Assembly (NCBI RefSeq): GCF_028877475.1 | Contig: NZ_CP113527.1 | Coordinates: forward strand, 3,713,501-3,777,500 | Origin: Lysinibacillus irui | GTDB lineage: Bacteria > Bacillota > Bacilli > Bacillales_A > Planococcaceae | Length of the DNA: 64,000 bases | Reading direction: 5' to 3' | Shown here: positions 37,466 through 47,734 of the stretch, in pieces | Layout of the letters: each line of letters starts with the position of its first letter | Position numbering within the stretch: position 1 is the stretch's first letter | Program-made: the position numbers and the translations under genes | The notes under the pieces: model-generated | Seen by the model: only the letters and a program-made list of their open reading frames with translations | The model's database searches: none | What the model was told of the DNA's origin: nothing

Positions 37466-38410
37466 TTAATATCCCCTTGATAAATCCATAACATTTTCTA
37501 AATCAGTATCGCCCTTCAGCCATTTTATCAGACTTGGCTTAAAGATCTCTAAGCTTCGTTCAACATAACGAGAAGAATGACTTGAAATATGTGGCGATAC
37601 AATAACATTTGAGAAGGACCATAATGGACTATCCGATGACAAAGGTTCTACTTCAAATACATCTAAAACAGCGTAGCCAATTTGCTCTGTTGCAATTGCT
37701 TGAATAAGCACCTTCTCATCAACCAAGTTCCCTCGACCAAAATTCATGAAAATAGCACTGCTTTTCATGGCAACAAAATGCTCTTCTTTTAATAAATGCG
37801 TTGTTTCTGGTGTTTTTGGTAACACAGAAATGACGATATCTGCATTGGGTAAGGCTTCTTTTAATTGGGCAAAGCTAATCATACTATCCATATAGGCCGC
37901 TTCTTTCCTCGAACGGTTGCAGCCAATCGTCGTTACTCCAAAAGCCTGCAATAAACGTCCAACTTCCGAGCCAATAGCACCTGGCCCCAAAATTAGCGCT
38001 GTGCTATCTCGTAATTCGGTTTGCTTTGCTTTTTTGGACCATTCACTTTTCTTTTGTTGCTCATACATCCATGGCAAAGCACGTTTAATCGCTAAAATAT
38101 GGGCTAGCATTGATTCTGCCATTGGTGTTTTATGAATTCCCCGTACATTGGAAACTAAAATACCACGTTCCATAATAGCTCGGGCTGGCATTTTTTCTAT
38201 ACCTGCTGAAGCAACGAAAATCCATTTCAACTTAGTTGCATATTGGATATTCTCTTCTGTTAAATCTTCACCATATGTAACTAAAATATCAGCTTGCTGA
38301 AGCTCTTCATTTGATAATCCACTGTCAAATACAAAATCAAGCTGTGGAAAATCGGTTAGCAACGACTCACGTAAATCCGGTCTAGGTTCAAATGTAAAAT
38401 AAACTCTCAT
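37466..38410 (-). CDS. D-2-hydroxyacid dehydrogenase
   Basis: The 314-residue protein is an NAD-dependent reductase of the D-isomer 2-hydroxyacid type. It has the nucleotide motif GPGAIGSEVG (about 140-150) and the catalytic Arg in NFGRGNLVD, the Glu in DVFEVEPL and the His in SPHISSHS. The natural substrate is unknown; relatives act on glyoxylate, hydroxypyruvate or ketoacids. The first four bases (ATGA) overlap the stop of bcp, so the two are translationally coupled. This link to an oxidative-stress gene is shared by other Bacillales. Confidence 0.88.
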   Translation of the reverse strand: MRVYFTFEPRPDLRESLLTDFPQLDFVFDSGLSNEELQQADILVTYGEDLTEENIQYATKLKWIFVASAGIEKMPARAIMERGILVSNVRGIHKTPMAESMLAHILAIKRALPWMYEQQKKSEWSKKAKQTELRDSTALILGPGAIGSEVGRLLQAFGVTTIGCNRSRKEAAYMDSMISFAQLKEALPNADIVISVLPKTPETTHLLKEEHFVAMKSSAIFMNFGRGNLVDEKVLIQAIATEQIGYAVLDVFEVEPLSSDSPLWSFSNVIVSPHISSHSSRYVERSLEIFKPSLIKWLKGDTDLENVMDLSRGY

Positions 38411-38883
38411 TTCTCTGCCTCCCGTTCTGCTAAATAGGCATAAACTTCTTCAATATGATTTTTCACACGTACTTTGCGCCAAGCTTTTACAAGCTTACCC
38501 TCCGTATCAATTAAAAACGTTGAACGCTCTATGCCCATAAATTCCCGACCATACATTTTCTTTAAAACCCAAACACCGTATGCTTCAGCAACTGCATGAT
38601 CCTCATCAACTAATAGTGAGAACGGTAAGCCGTGCTTATCAATAAATTTCGTATGTTTAGTTGCATCATCTGGACTTACTCCAAGAACAGCAGCATTTAA
38701 ATGACTGAAGTCCTCAAACTTATCTCGAAAATCACATGCTTCTGTCGTGCAGCCTGGTGTCATATCCTTTGGGTAGAAATATAAAATAACATTCTGACCT
38801 TTAAAATCAGATAAATGCACCATTTCCCCCTTTTCGTTCATTAGAGAAAAATTTGGCGCCTTTTGTCCTTCCAGTAAAGTCAT
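38407..38883 (-). CDS. bcp: Thiol peroxidase Bcp (peroxiredoxin Q)
   Basis: The 158-residue atypical 2-Cys peroxiredoxin reduces hydroperoxides with thioredoxin. It has peroxidatic Cys45 in the motif PGCTTEAC and resolving Cys50 five residues later. The B. subtilis name is YgaF. The start ATG has GGAGGAG upstream. It overlaps the dehydrogenase gene by 4 bases and lies near perR, although no PerR box precedes it. Confidence 0.93.
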   Translation of the reverse strand: MTLLEGQKAPNFSLMNEKGEMVHLSDFKGQNVILYFYPKDMTPGCTTEACDFRDKFEDFSHLNAAVLGVSPDDATKHTKFIDKHGLPFSLLVDEDHAVAEAYGVWVLKKMYGREFMGIERSTFLIDTEGKLVKAWRKVRVKNHIEEVYAYLAEREAEK

Positions 38884-39013
38884 AACAATCTCCTCCTTTG
38901 TAGGTTCTATTTTACTCTAAGTAACAAATCAAGTCATATCTCTTAATTTCTTTGGATTTCTTACAACGATAGGTCTACAATAGATTACGTATAAAAAGTT
39001 AGGAGGCAATACA

Positions 39014-40303
39014 ATGAATCACGCAAAATCTGAAGCAGTACACGCAGAGGCGTTACAGCACATCGTTGGTGGTGTAAACAGCCCTTCTCGTTCATATAAA
39101 GCAGTAGGTGGCGGTTCTCCTGTGGCAATGGCTCGAGGAAAAGGTGCTTATTTTTGGGATGTAGATGGCAACCGTTATATTGATTATCTAGCCGCTTATG
39201 GCCCTATCGTGACAGGACATGGTCACCCACATATTGCTAAGGCAATTACACATGCAGCAGAAAACGGAACACTTTTCGGAACCCCAACTGAATATGAGGT
39301 TACATTCGCTAAAATGCTTAAAGAAGCTATTCCTTCTATGGATAAAGTACGATTTAACAACTCTGGTACAGAGGCAGTTATGACAACCATTCGTGTTGCT
39401 CGTGCCTATACTGGTCGTACAAAAATCATGAAATTTGCAGGCTGCTACCATGGTCACTTCGATTTAGTATTAGTAGCTGCTGGCTCTGGTCCTGCAACAT
39501 TAGGAACTCCTGACTCTGCAGGTGTGACGACTTCTACAGCAGAGGAGGTTATTACAGTACCGTTTAATAACCCAGAAGCTTTTACTGAGGCAATGAATAA
39601 ATGGGGCGACCAAATTGCGGCTATCTTAATCGAACCTATCGTAGGGAACTTTGGAATTGTAGAACCAAACCCAGGCTTCCTTGAATTGGTCCATGCTACC
39701 GCAAAAGAAAAAGGAGCATTGACGATATACGACGAGGTTATCACTGCTTTCCGCTTCCACTATGGTGGAGCTCAAAATTTACTTGGCCTCACACCTGATC
39801 TGACTGCACTTGGTAAAGTTATTGGTGGTGGTTTACCAATCGGTGCTTATGGTGGTCGTAAAGAAATTATGGATACAGTTGCACCACTTGGCCCAGCTTA
39901 CCAAGCAGGGACAATGGCTGGGAATCCTGCCTCAATGCAAGCTGGGATTGCCTGCCTAGAAGTGCTACAAACACCAGGTATTTACGATGAGATGGATCGA
40001 CTAGGTGGTATTTTAGAAAATGGTATTTTAACGGCGGCTAAAAAACACGGTGTAACTATTACATTAAATCGTCTTAAAGGAGCACTAACTATTTACTTTA
40101 CAGATGTGAAAGTAGAAAATTATGAGCAAGCTGAAAACTCTGACGGTGAAATCTTTGGGCGCTTCTTTAAATTAATGCTAGAACAAGGTATTAATTTAGC
40201 GCCATCTAAATATGAGGCTTGGTTCCTAACAACTGAGCATACAGAAGCAGACATTCTTGAAACCATTAAAGCTGTAGATTATGCTTTTTCTCAATTGTCA
40301 TAA
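39014..40303 (+). CDS. hemL: Glutamate-1-semialdehyde 2,1-aminomutase
   Basis: The 429-residue PLP enzyme converts glutamate-1-semialdehyde to 5-aminolevulinate, an early step of haem synthesis. It contains the PLP-binding Lys268 in [18 protein letters not shown], the motif [21 protein letters not shown], and the TMAGNPASM motif. In B. subtilis this neighbourhood (ygaE-gsaB-ygaF-perR) carries the second copy, GsaB. The start has AGGAGG upstream. Confidence 0.95.
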   Translation: MNHAKSEAVHAEALQHIVGGVNSPSRSYKAVGGGSPVAMARGKGAYFWDVDGNRYIDYLAAYGPIVTGHGHPHIAKAITHAAENGTLFGTPTEYEVTFAKMLKEAIPSMDKVRFNNSGTEAVMTTIRVARAYTGRTKIMKFAGCYHGHFDLVLVAAGSGPATLGTPDSAGVTTSTAEEVITVPFNNPEAFTEAMNKWGDQIAAILIEPIVGNFGIVEPNPGFLELVHATAKEKGALTIYDEVITAFRFHYGGAQNLLGLTPDLTALGKVIGGGLPIGAYGGRKEIMDTVAPLGPAYQAGTMAGNPASMQAGIACLEVLQTPGIYDEMDRLGGILENGILTAAKKHGVTITLNRLKGALTIYFTDVKVENYEQAENSDGEIFGRFFKLMLEQGINLAPSKYEAWFLTTEHTEADILETIKAVDYAFSQLS

Positions 40304-40312
40304 TGTGTCAAT

Positions 40313-40345
40313 AAAAAGGCGACTTACGAGTTAAGTCGCCTTTTT
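40313..40345 (+). terminator. Terminator of hemL
   Basis: AAAAAGGCGACTTA pairs exactly with TAAGTCGCCTTTTT around a 5-base loop. Confidence 0.92.
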
Positions 40346-40437
40346 CTTATTCATGCATGCAAATCTATGTATTTTATGTGCACTTCCTTCTATAATGTAA
40401 AGAAACTAAAAAAATATTAGACAGAAAGGACATCTTT

Positions 40438-41526
40438 ATGAAATTAGGTGCCCGTGTATTTAAAACTGGTGTTGCTATCGTTTTTGCCCTGTTTATTGCA
40501 GAGTTATTAAAACTACCTTCACCTGTTTTTGCTGGAATTGCAGCCATTTTTGCGATTCAGCCTTCTATTTATCGTTCTTATCAAACCATTGTAGAGCAAG
40601 TACAAGCAAATATTATAGGAGCGACAATTGCTGTCATTTTCGGCTTACTTTTTGGCCATCATGTTGTAGCCATTGGTATAGCTGTCATAATTGCTATTGG
40701 TTTAATGTTAAAGTTTAAACTTGAAAAATCACTTTCGCTGGCATTGGTGTCAGTCGTAGCTATTATGGAGTTTCAAGGCGATGACTTTTTAACGTTTGGT
40801 TTAATACGCTTTGTGACAATCTTGGTTGGGGTGTTGGCAGCATTTGTTGTAAACCTATTTTTCCTACCACCAAAATACGAGGTAAAACTATTCCGCAAAA
40901 TCTATATTTTACAGGATGATATTATTCGTTGGACACGACTTGCTGTACGTCAGGCTTCTGAACATACCTCTACAAAGGCAGCATTAAGTAAATTTAAAAG
41001 TCGTATGTTACGAGTGGATACATTGTACGATTTATATAAGGAAGAACGAAATTACTTAAAAAATAAAAAGTATGTGAAAGCACGTAAACTAGTGGTCTAT
41101 CGTCAAATGATTTTAACTTCCAAAAAAAGTTTAGAACTGCTTCAGCGGTTGCATAACCATGAAAATGAACTAGCTCAGCTACCTACACAATTTCACTTAA
41201 TGATTCAAGAGCGACTTGATTCCTTGCTAACTTACCATGAGCAATTACTCTTAAAATATACAGGGAAACTTAAGCCTGAGCATTCAGAGTGGAGCAAAAG
41301 CATTGACTATGTCCAACGCAATGAGCTAATGGAAATTTTCATCAAGCAAATTAACTTTGCTCGCGAAGAGGGCGATACAGAATTTTCTAGCTATCATTTA
41401 CTTTATATTTTATCGCGCATATTAGATTATGAAGAAAATCTAGAGCATCTAGACACGCTTATCGTGTCTTACCAAAGCTACCATGGACATGAAATTAATG
41501 TAGAATTTGAAGAAGAGTTCATCTAG
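40438..41526 (+). CDS. ygaE: YgaE, aromatic acid exporter-type membrane protein
   Basis: The 362-residue protein has a N-terminal half with about five membrane segments (residues 6-150) and a long cytoplasmic helical C-terminus. This is the FUSC-like ArAE_1 architecture found in B. subtilis YgaE. The role is inferred by family: efflux of aromatic or other weak acids. It follows hemL as in B. subtilis. A stem-loop (ATTCAGCGGGT/ACCCGCTGAAT, 41554-41583) lies downstream but lacks a T-run. Confidence 0.82.
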   Translation: MKLGARVFKTGVAIVFALFIAELLKLPSPVFAGIAAIFAIQPSIYRSYQTIVEQVQANIIGATIAVIFGLLFGHHVVAIGIAVIIAIGLMLKFKLEKSLSLALVSVVAIMEFQGDDFLTFGLIRFVTILVGVLAAFVVNLFFLPPKYEVKLFRKIYILQDDIIRWTRLAVRQASEHTSTKAALSKFKSRMLRVDTLYDLYKEERNYLKNKKYVKARKLVVYRQMILTSKKSLELLQRLHNHENELAQLPTQFHLMIQERLDSLLTYHEQLLLKYTGKLKPEHSEWSKSIDYVQRNELMEIFIKQINFAREEGDTEFSSYHLLYILSRILDYEENLEHLDTLIVSYQSYHGHEINVEFEEEFI

Positions 41527-41623
41527 TTAGCATTTTAGGGTGGTAGATTATTTTATTCAGCGGGTTTTGAACACCCGCTGAATACCTCGCCCCCTAGAAA
41601 AAGAAATCTGTTGTATTTACATA

Positions 41624-41658
41624 CAAAAAATCCCCCAAGTAGTAATCTACTTAGAGGA
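41624..41658 (-). terminator. Terminator of the Ter biosynthetic operon
   Basis: On the minus strand CCTCTAAGTAG pairs with CTACTTGGGGG (three G-U pairs), followed by ATTTTTTG. It lies just after the telA/yceH stop. Confidence 0.78.
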
Positions 41659-41664
41659 AGTGAA

Positions 41665-42699
41665 TTAATGCCGCAATGTTAACAGTTGTTGCTCTGCTTG
41701 CTGACGCTTAATGGTTTGCTCATCACGTAAATGCTGATAATTTGCAATACCTGAAACAATAATATCCCACATTTCTTCTAGGCTCTGCGTTGTGCTAGAT
41801 TGTTGAGCCATAGCAGTACTTAATTGAACCGCTTCCTTGCTGGCTCCCCCAAATTGCTTCATACGGTCTTCAAAGGCAGATGCTGATTGACTTTGTAATT
41901 GTTGACGTCTTTCATTAACTGCATTCATCAAACCCATTTTAAAAACAGGAATGGTTTTAACAAAAGCCCCATTAATTTGTTCAATCAACTCACTGTTACC
42001 ATTTCGCAGCATGTCAATTTGAGGGGCAGTTAAAATGGCCACCATACGCGACTTTTCCAACTCGTCTATTTTCTGCTGGAGTAACTCGGCAATAGCTTGC
42101 AAACGATTCAGCTCCATTTTTGCTACCTGATTGCCTGCCTCTCCCTGTTTTTCATACATAGGGATTAATGTTGTTTGTACTTCATGTAATTTCATATCTG
42201 TTGCTACGATATATTTTTCCAGCTCTAGATAGTACGTTAAATCTTCATTATATAATCGTGCAAGTATTCGATTATCCTTAGCTAATTCTTCTTCAATAAG
42301 CACAAATTGATAATGAATTTTCTCAATATCTCTACCAAGTACATTGTATTTTTCAAATAGATCGTCATCATTTTTAGGTTTACGTGCAAAGAGCTTTTTA
42401 AAAAACCCTCTTTGCTCAGCAAAATCTTTTTTGTCAAATGACAACATTAAAGTTTCAAGCTGCTTAAATAATGTATTTGATTCAAAAGAGGCAGAGCGGG
42501 TAACGATATCTAATAGTTGATCAGAGAACTTTGCTAATTTTGTCGCTGGTTCTTTTCCCAATGCCATTAGCTCTATCTGGTTTTTTATATTGATTTGATT
42601 GGCAATTTGCTGTATCTCTACATGTTCTCTTAATTGTTCTTTAACGGCTGCTGCTGTTTCAGGTGTTAGCTGTTCCAGCGATAACGAGATATTTGACAT
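41665..42699 (-). CDS. yceH: TelA/YceH-family protein
   Basis: The 344-residue, nearly all-helical protein is of the TelA (toxic anion resistance) family, represented by B. subtilis YceH. Coiled-coil stretches (about 100-260) and the central phrase FARKPKNDDDLFEKYNVLGRD fit the family. TelA proteins belong to the Ter-type stress systems described by Anantharaman, Iyer and Aravind; the molecular role is unknown. The start is the ATG at 42699, after GGAGG. It is the last gene of the operon, 22 bp after yceG. Confidence 0.88.
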   Translation of the reverse strand: MSNISLSLEQLTPETAAAVKEQLREHVEIQQIANQINIKNQIELMALGKEPATKLAKFSDQLLDIVTRSASFESNTLFKQLETLMLSFDKKDFAEQRGFFKKLFARKPKNDDDLFEKYNVLGRDIEKIHYQFVLIEEELAKDNRILARLYNEDLTYYLELEKYIVATDMKLHEVQTTLIPMYEKQGEAGNQVAKMELNRLQAIAELLQQKIDELEKSRMVAILTAPQIDMLRNGNSELIEQINGAFVKTIPVFKMGLMNAVNERRQQLQSQSASAFEDRMKQFGGASKEAVQLSTAMAQQSSTTQSLEEMWDIIVSGIANYQHLRDEQTIKRQQAEQQLLTLRH

Positions 42700-42721
42700 T
42701 TGTGCTGCCTCCTTCCTACCA

Positions 42722-44353
42722 TCAGAAAAAACGATTAAAGAGCTTTTTGATGATTTTGTCGGGTGCCTTTTTTTGCTGCTTAGGTTCCTCATAGTGCAAG
42801 TCAAACAGCATATGTTCTAAACGATGTACATCGTAAGTATCCTCTTGCAAATGCTTTTCTAAGTCTAACTGTCCTGTTGGATTATATAAGATAATATCCA
42901 TTCCAAAGCGATTTAAAAATGCTAATAATGCAATATCTTCACGCGATAATGCTGGCTGTTGAGGCGCCTGGAATAACACGATTTTGGGTACCTCTTGTGA
43001 ATAATCAAAGCCTTGCAGTAACCGTAAGATATCTTGAGGAATCATCGATAGTTGTTTAAATATAAATAACTGTAAATCATATAACGTTTCATTTGGCTGT
43101 TGTTTTAACATTGGTTGTTCACATGACGTTTTTATTGTGTGGGCAATTGCATGCTGTAGCTCGAATGTTAATTCACCATATTGCCACCAATCGCTTTGCA
43201 TAATGCGCTCTACAGATAGTTCACCATTCACGAGACAATGCTTATAGTGAAAATGAAAATTGGCCCTGCTCGTAGTTGTAAAAGGGAAGTCCTGTACAAA
43301 AACAGTTTGTGGACTTGATAGTAACTGATGCATATAATGCCAATACTCTTCTCGTTTACTCGAAACCCCACTTATTTTTGCAAAGATGACTGGAATGACT
43401 ACCTCGTTGCCAATTACCTCAAATTGTGGTCGAACCAATGCTTTTTCTTTAGCATAAATAAAAATATCATCATATGTCATCCGTAATGTTAATGACCGTG
43501 GCATAAAATCCTTAAACTGCCAAGGCTTATAAACACCTGATTGCTGATCATGCATTAATTGCTCGAAATGTTGACTAGAACGATAACCTACAGTTGCCTG
43601 GCGATCACGGAGCTTGTCAGGAAATGGCTGTAAAGTTGTTTGGTTGGGATATGAGTATGTGATGGAAAACGACTCTGTAGGATCAATTTCAGCGAACTCA
43701 TCTATTTTAGCTGGATGAAAAATTAATACATCACATCCAAGCTCCATTAAAAGTAATAAAAAATAACGTTGGCTAACCGTTGTGTCCCCATACCAAACAA
43801 CTTTTGGAAAATCATCTGTTGGATTCATTGTTTTTGTCCATTGAATCCAATGATTTTTTAACCATTTCACCATATCAATTAAAAAACGGCGAAATTCATT
43901 TGATAGCAGACCTAGTGATTGTTGTTCTTGAAAGAGCTCCACAACTTTAATAGTTGCTAGCTGTAAATGTCGATTCATTACGCTATCATCATGTTTGGGA
44001 ATTAACTGATGGCCATACATCATCGCCACTAAACGGTTAATTGATAGCCCTTTTGGCGTTTGTTGATGCTGCGATAAAATGGTTTGTATAGCCTGAAAAT
44101 CCTTTTGCTCAATATGCTTATTTAATTCTTCACTTAAAATATGGATCTGAGGGTTTTGTGACAATGTAAATAATGAATTAAAATAATCATCTTCTTCGAT
44201 TGGTACGCCTAATACACGAACCGCAATCCTGCTAAAACTCACTTGCTGTGCTGTTTCCTCATAAAATGCACGATCCCTTGGTGAATCTTGAAACGCCTGT
44301 AGCCAATCATCAGGGTGACGCTCCAACACTGATTTAATTGTGATTGTTTGCAT
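42722..44353 (-). CDS. yceG: YceG-family protein of the Ter system
   Basis: The 543-residue protein resembles B. subtilis YceG, always found beside yceH/telA. It is soluble, with two related segments, each near a YNPTGQLDL or VLIFHPAKIDEF-type strand, and no motif that I can link to a reaction. The start is the ATG at 44353, 8 bases after GAGGAGGTG. It is followed by yceH in the same operon. The function is inferred only from association with the Ter stress response. Confidence 0.8.
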   Translation of the reverse strand: MQTITIKSVLERHPDDWLQAFQDSPRDRAFYEETAQQVSFSRIAVRVLGVPIEEDDYFNSLFTLSQNPQIHILSEELNKHIEQKDFQAIQTILSQHQQTPKGLSINRLVAMMYGHQLIPKHDDSVMNRHLQLATIKVVELFQEQQSLGLLSNEFRRFLIDMVKWLKNHWIQWTKTMNPTDDFPKVVWYGDTTVSQRYFLLLLMELGCDVLIFHPAKIDEFAEIDPTESFSITYSYPNQTTLQPFPDKLRDRQATVGYRSSQHFEQLMHDQQSGVYKPWQFKDFMPRSLTLRMTYDDIFIYAKEKALVRPQFEVIGNEVVIPVIFAKISGVSSKREEYWHYMHQLLSSPQTVFVQDFPFTTTSRANFHFHYKHCLVNGELSVERIMQSDWWQYGELTFELQHAIAHTIKTSCEQPMLKQQPNETLYDLQLFIFKQLSMIPQDILRLLQGFDYSQEVPKIVLFQAPQQPALSREDIALLAFLNRFGMDIILYNPTGQLDLEKHLQEDTYDVHRLEHMLFDLHYEEPKQQKKAPDKIIKKLFNRFF

Positions 44354-44451
44354 ACAAACGCACCTCCTCAAAATCATCCTCAGCATATGCTGAGGATTTC
44401 AATTGTCATAGGACGACTCTACCTTATGACTACAAAAAATATTTGAATAAC

Positions 44452-45264
44452 CTATACAACGGTTTGGTGTGAAGCTATTTGCAAGACCATTTCTAGCAAG
44501 TCCTTTGTAAATGCTTCACCGTTGTGAGCCGAGTAAGTTGTATTTTGTAGAATTTTTGGCTGTTTATCCTTTAAATCTCCGTGGTTCGGTGTAAAAGCTA
44601 CATCAGCCATTGCCAGCATTCCATAATCCATAATAGAGTCACCCGCTGCTATATGCACATCGTATGTACAGAATTCTTTTATATATTCGATAGCCGCTTC
44701 CTTTGTCAGTACCTTTGGCATAAAATACAGTTTTTTACCTTGTAGAAGAACATACCAACCATGAGCATCAAACTCTTGAATTATAGCTTGTAATTCATCG
44801 TGGGGTAAAACTTCAATATCCACATGATGGACGTAAAAAAGATCATCTATATACAAAGTACGTTGTAGCCATGTTTCAGATTGAATGGTATAAAAATGCT
44901 TTAACATATCCTCACGAGGAATAGAGGAATCCTCGATACGTCTGCTTAAGATTTTCGTCCATTTTTCATATGGCTGACCCTTTTCTAATATTGTACCCCC
45001 ATTGCTTGCAATTGCAAAAGTAGGACACAAATCATTAATAAAATGGATTCTCTTATATTGATGTAACGCCCTAGTCGTAACAGGTACAAAGAGTGTTTGT
45101 TGATGTACCTGATGTAATAGTGTTGCGGTTGCCTGCGTCATCATACTCATTGCTTCCTCAGCTTTGTGTTCAACTACCAATGTCTCTGTAGCAGGTGGAA
45201 ACAGTTTCATCATATGTTTAGAATAAATAAGTGTTCTATCTAAATCCGATGTAAATAGTATCAT
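44452..45264 (-). CDS. HAD-superfamily hydrolase of the Ter-associated operon
   Basis: The 270-residue protein has HAD motif I, SDLDRTLIY (nucleophile Asp7 and Asp9), and motif IV, AAGDSIMDYGMLAMAD, with a cap domain in between. It falls in the sucrose-phosphatase/Cof-like class and would remove phosphate from a small phosphometabolite. I use the ATG at 45264 after GAGGAG, 11 bp downstream of the StiP gene. In this operon it probably acts on a product of the two PRTase-like proteins; this is inference. Confidence 0.8.
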   Translation of the reverse strand: MILFTSDLDRTLIYSKHMMKLFPPATETLVVEHKAEEAMSMMTQATATLLHQVHQQTLFVPVTTRALHQYKRIHFINDLCPTFAIASNGGTILEKGQPYEKWTKILSRRIEDSSIPREDMLKHFYTIQSETWLQRTLYIDDLFYVHHVDIEVLPHDELQAIIQEFDAHGWYVLLQGKKLYFMPKVLTKEAAIEYIKEFCTYDVHIAAGDSIMDYGMLAMADVAFTPNHGDLKDKQPKILQNTTYSAHNGEAFTKDLLEMVLQIASHQTVV

Positions 45265-45275
45265 CTTAATCTCCT

Positions 45276-46379
45276 CTATATTTCTTTTATTAAACCACAA
45301 CATGCATAGGACATATTAGAATATTCTTCTATTACTATATGTTTTTCTTGGGCAAGAAATAAAATATGTTGCAGTTCATCCATGTACCGCGGATTAATTA
45401 AAATTTTCCAAGGTAAACGTCGCAGCAAAACTCTTGTCGTCTCACCAACACCCGGTTTGATAAAATGAATATTATCAATACAAAAATCTCGTTGAATATT
45501 TTGCACAGACTTCATGCCCTCCCAAGTAATTGGAGATTCGTCCTGCTTTTGTAATTGTTGCATAATTGTACTCTGCACCTGTTCAAAGCATGTGACAATA
45601 CGTTCTATGTACAGATTGGAGACGTCTAGATCCTCTAATTCTTTATAGTATTTAGCACCATGAAAGTCGTTCGCATCCATAAATTGTCGATTTAAAACCG
45701 TTCTACTCACCAATCCCGATACAGTCGAATTTAAACAAGCAGATGGTATTAAAAAGTCTTCTCGAGTACCATAAATGGCTGCACAATGCCCAGGATCGGC
45801 CAATACAGCTAAATTGGCATTCAATTGCCCTTGGTATTGCGCATTAAATTTTTGACAGGATTGAATTAATTCATTGGTAATTGCCCCTTTACCAGTCCAA
45901 CCATCGATAAATTGAAGACAGCCGAGAGGATGCTGTGTCAAAATGAAACGAATGGCTGTTTCATCAAAACCGCGACCGCGCAAAATAGAGATGGAGTAAT
46001 GCGGAACATTCACCCTATAACGCATAGATATATAGCGTTTGATTAAAATGCCGATAGGTGTACCTGCTCGGGCTAAACTAACAAGAATTAAATTGTCTAA
46101 CCCCCTACTTTCGATTATTTGCTCTGCCACTACGCCAACAGCAATTGCAATTCTTTCTGCATAAGCGTCTAACGTTTTATAAAAAAGATTCATATACGTA
46201 TCGGATGGTTGCTTCTCTATTGGTAGCATTTCTGAATAATGTGTGCCTGATTGAATAAGCTGCTCACGTTTCTCATTATCCATTTCAAGAAATACATTTC
46301 CTATATCACGCAATAAAAAAGTAACGTCCTCTGGAGCATAGCTGCCCATTTTATCTGGCTGTAAAGTCGATATCATCAT
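45276..46379 (-). CDS. StiP-family (PRTase/cysteine-protease-like) protein
   Basis: The 367-residue protein is of the StiP type (tellurite-stress-associated), labelled 'cysteine protease' or PELOTA/PRTase-like in family databases. The segment LVSLARAGTPIGILIKRY followed by YSISILRGRGFDETAIRFIL, and later GWTGKGAITNEL, is typical of phosphoribosyltransferase-like folds. It probably takes part in making a nucleoside-like metabolite, as proposed for Ter systems by Anantharaman and colleagues. It is separated by 8 bp from the upstream PRTase gene. Confidence 0.75.
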   Translation of the reverse strand: MMISTLQPDKMGSYAPEDVTFLLRDIGNVFLEMDNEKREQLIQSGTHYSEMLPIEKQPSDTYMNLFYKTLDAYAERIAIAVGVVAEQIIESRGLDNLILVSLARAGTPIGILIKRYISMRYRVNVPHYSISILRGRGFDETAIRFILTQHPLGCLQFIDGWTGKGAITNELIQSCQKFNAQYQGQLNANLAVLADPGHCAAIYGTREDFLIPSACLNSTVSGLVSRTVLNRQFMDANDFHGAKYYKELEDLDVSNLYIERIVTCFEQVQSTIMQQLQKQDESPITWEGMKSVQNIQRDFCIDNIHFIKPGVGETTRVLLRRLPWKILINPRYMDELQHILFLAQEKHIVIEEYSNMSYACCGLIKEI

Positions 46380-46387
46380 TCAACCTC

Positions 46388-47734
46388 CTATTCATGCATA
46401 CAAATCACATATATTGTAGCGCTACTAACTTCTTGTAGTGCCTTTACCATACGGGCAACTACCTCTTTACTTGCTATACGTTCCACCACAACAAAAAGTT
46501 CCGTGTAGGACTGACTTTCAACATTATATAAATAATTTTGAACCCCATTATTTTCTGGACTCTCAAAGGCAATTTTTTCTGTAATCACATACCCAACATC
46601 ATCCGAGCAATAAATTGGACTGCGCGTGGTTGATTGAAAATATACATCGTTCCCTAAGTAAGAGGCAATTTGCATAGGAACATACATAAACTCACCTGTT
46701 CCAATGACAAGTGCTGGTCCATCTGTACGTAGCCCTTTTAATTGCTGGGCGATTACTTGTAGCATTTCCTTTTGTTGAACATGTTGTTTTGAAGTAAGCA
46801 TAAATCTTCCTGTTGCTACTAAATAAGGTTGTTTGTTTACTAAACCGTTCTCTGCAACTGATTGGAAAGTTTTGCGATCAGCAGACACTTGAATTGGCCA
46901 CAATGTCATATCCTGTGCACTCTGTGTTTGTACGCTTGGCTGTATGCTTGTTAAGCTGGGAGTCCCTGAACAACTAAAATGTCCACACATGATTGCGATG
47001 AACTCAATAGAAATATCCCACTGATCCTCTAAATTTTTAAAGAGCATTTGCTGCTGCTCGGAACGCCAATCTAAAATAGATAACACAGCATATTGCCTAA
47101 CTAACGGAAATTTCTTTCTTAACGTTTGAATAATGTTAATGACCGTATTACCAGTAGTAATCTCATCATCAATTAACACGATGCGTTTAGCTTGCAGTAA
47201 AGCTTCAGGATCTTCCGTATAAATTCTATGGCTTGTCGCATGTGAGTGTTCTTCCTCAAATGTAATAAATGGCTCTAAATCAGGAAGAACTTCACGTGTT
47301 GTGTGGATGTACATAGCGTTTGAATGGAACGCATTAAATACTGCATGTCCTAGGGCAGTAGCCGTCTCAGCAAATCCTATAAACAATGTTTCTTGTGCTA
47401 ACTCTATGCTGCCCTCAACGGAATTTTGAACCTCATCGAACCTATTCCCATCTTTTAAAGCTTTTACAACGGCATCCGAAGTCATTGCTTTATCTCCAGT
47501 AAGATTCTCATGATACATCAAGGCTAAAAGAGCTCCAGTCAGTAAAGGGACTTGTGGGCGTACAGCTAAATGTTTACCTAGAACGGTGCTTACAAACAAA
47601 AATTGCCTTTTCTTATTAATACGGGCTGCCATTTTAAATAAATCAGTTAGTTCAAATTGGTGCGGATTGGAGGTAATTTCAATATCGATTGAATAATCCG
47701 GTAAAATACTTAATTTACTCATTTGTTGTTGCAT
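46388..47734 (-). CDS. Phosphoribosyltransferase-domain protein (Ter-associated)
   Basis: The 448-residue protein has a PRPP-binding motif in VLIDDEITTGNT (about 195-206), so it uses phosphoribosyl pyrophosphate. A C-terminal half (about 290-448) corresponds to the TRSP domain associated with Ter operons. The start is the ATG at 47734, which overlaps the 3' end of the CitE-like gene by 20 bases and has GGTGG upstream; translation is probably coupled. It probably catalyses a nucleoside-type glycosylation with StiP. Confidence 0.8.
   Translation of the reverse strand: MQQQMSKLSILPDYSIDIEITSNPHQFELTDLFKMAARINKKRQFLFVSTVLGKHLAVRPQVPLLTGALLALMYHENLTGDKAMTSDAVVKALKDGNRFDEVQNSVEGSIELAQETLFIGFAETATALGHAVFNAFHSNAMYIHTTREVLPDLEPFITFEEEHSHATSHRIYTEDPEALLQAKRIVLIDDEITTGNTVINIIQTLRKKFPLVRQYAVLSILDWRSEQQQMLFKNLEDQWDISIEFIAIMCGHFSCSGTPSLTSIQPSVQTQSAQDMTLWPIQVSADRKTFQSVAENGLVNKQPYLVATGRFMLTSKQHVQQKEMLQVIAQQLKGLRTDGPALVIGTGEFMYVPMQIASYLGNDVYFQSTTRSPIYCSDDVGYVITEKIAFESPENNGVQNYLYNVESQSYTELFVVVERIASKEVVARMVKALQEVSSATIYVICMHE

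Noticed and set aside
38884..39013. PerR box in front of bcp or hemL
   Set aside because: No sequence near the TTATAATnATTATAA consensus occurs in this gap.
41554..41583. Terminator after ygaE
   Set aside because: The 11-bp stem is good but no T-run follows on the plus strand; recorded only as a stem-loop in the ygaE entry.
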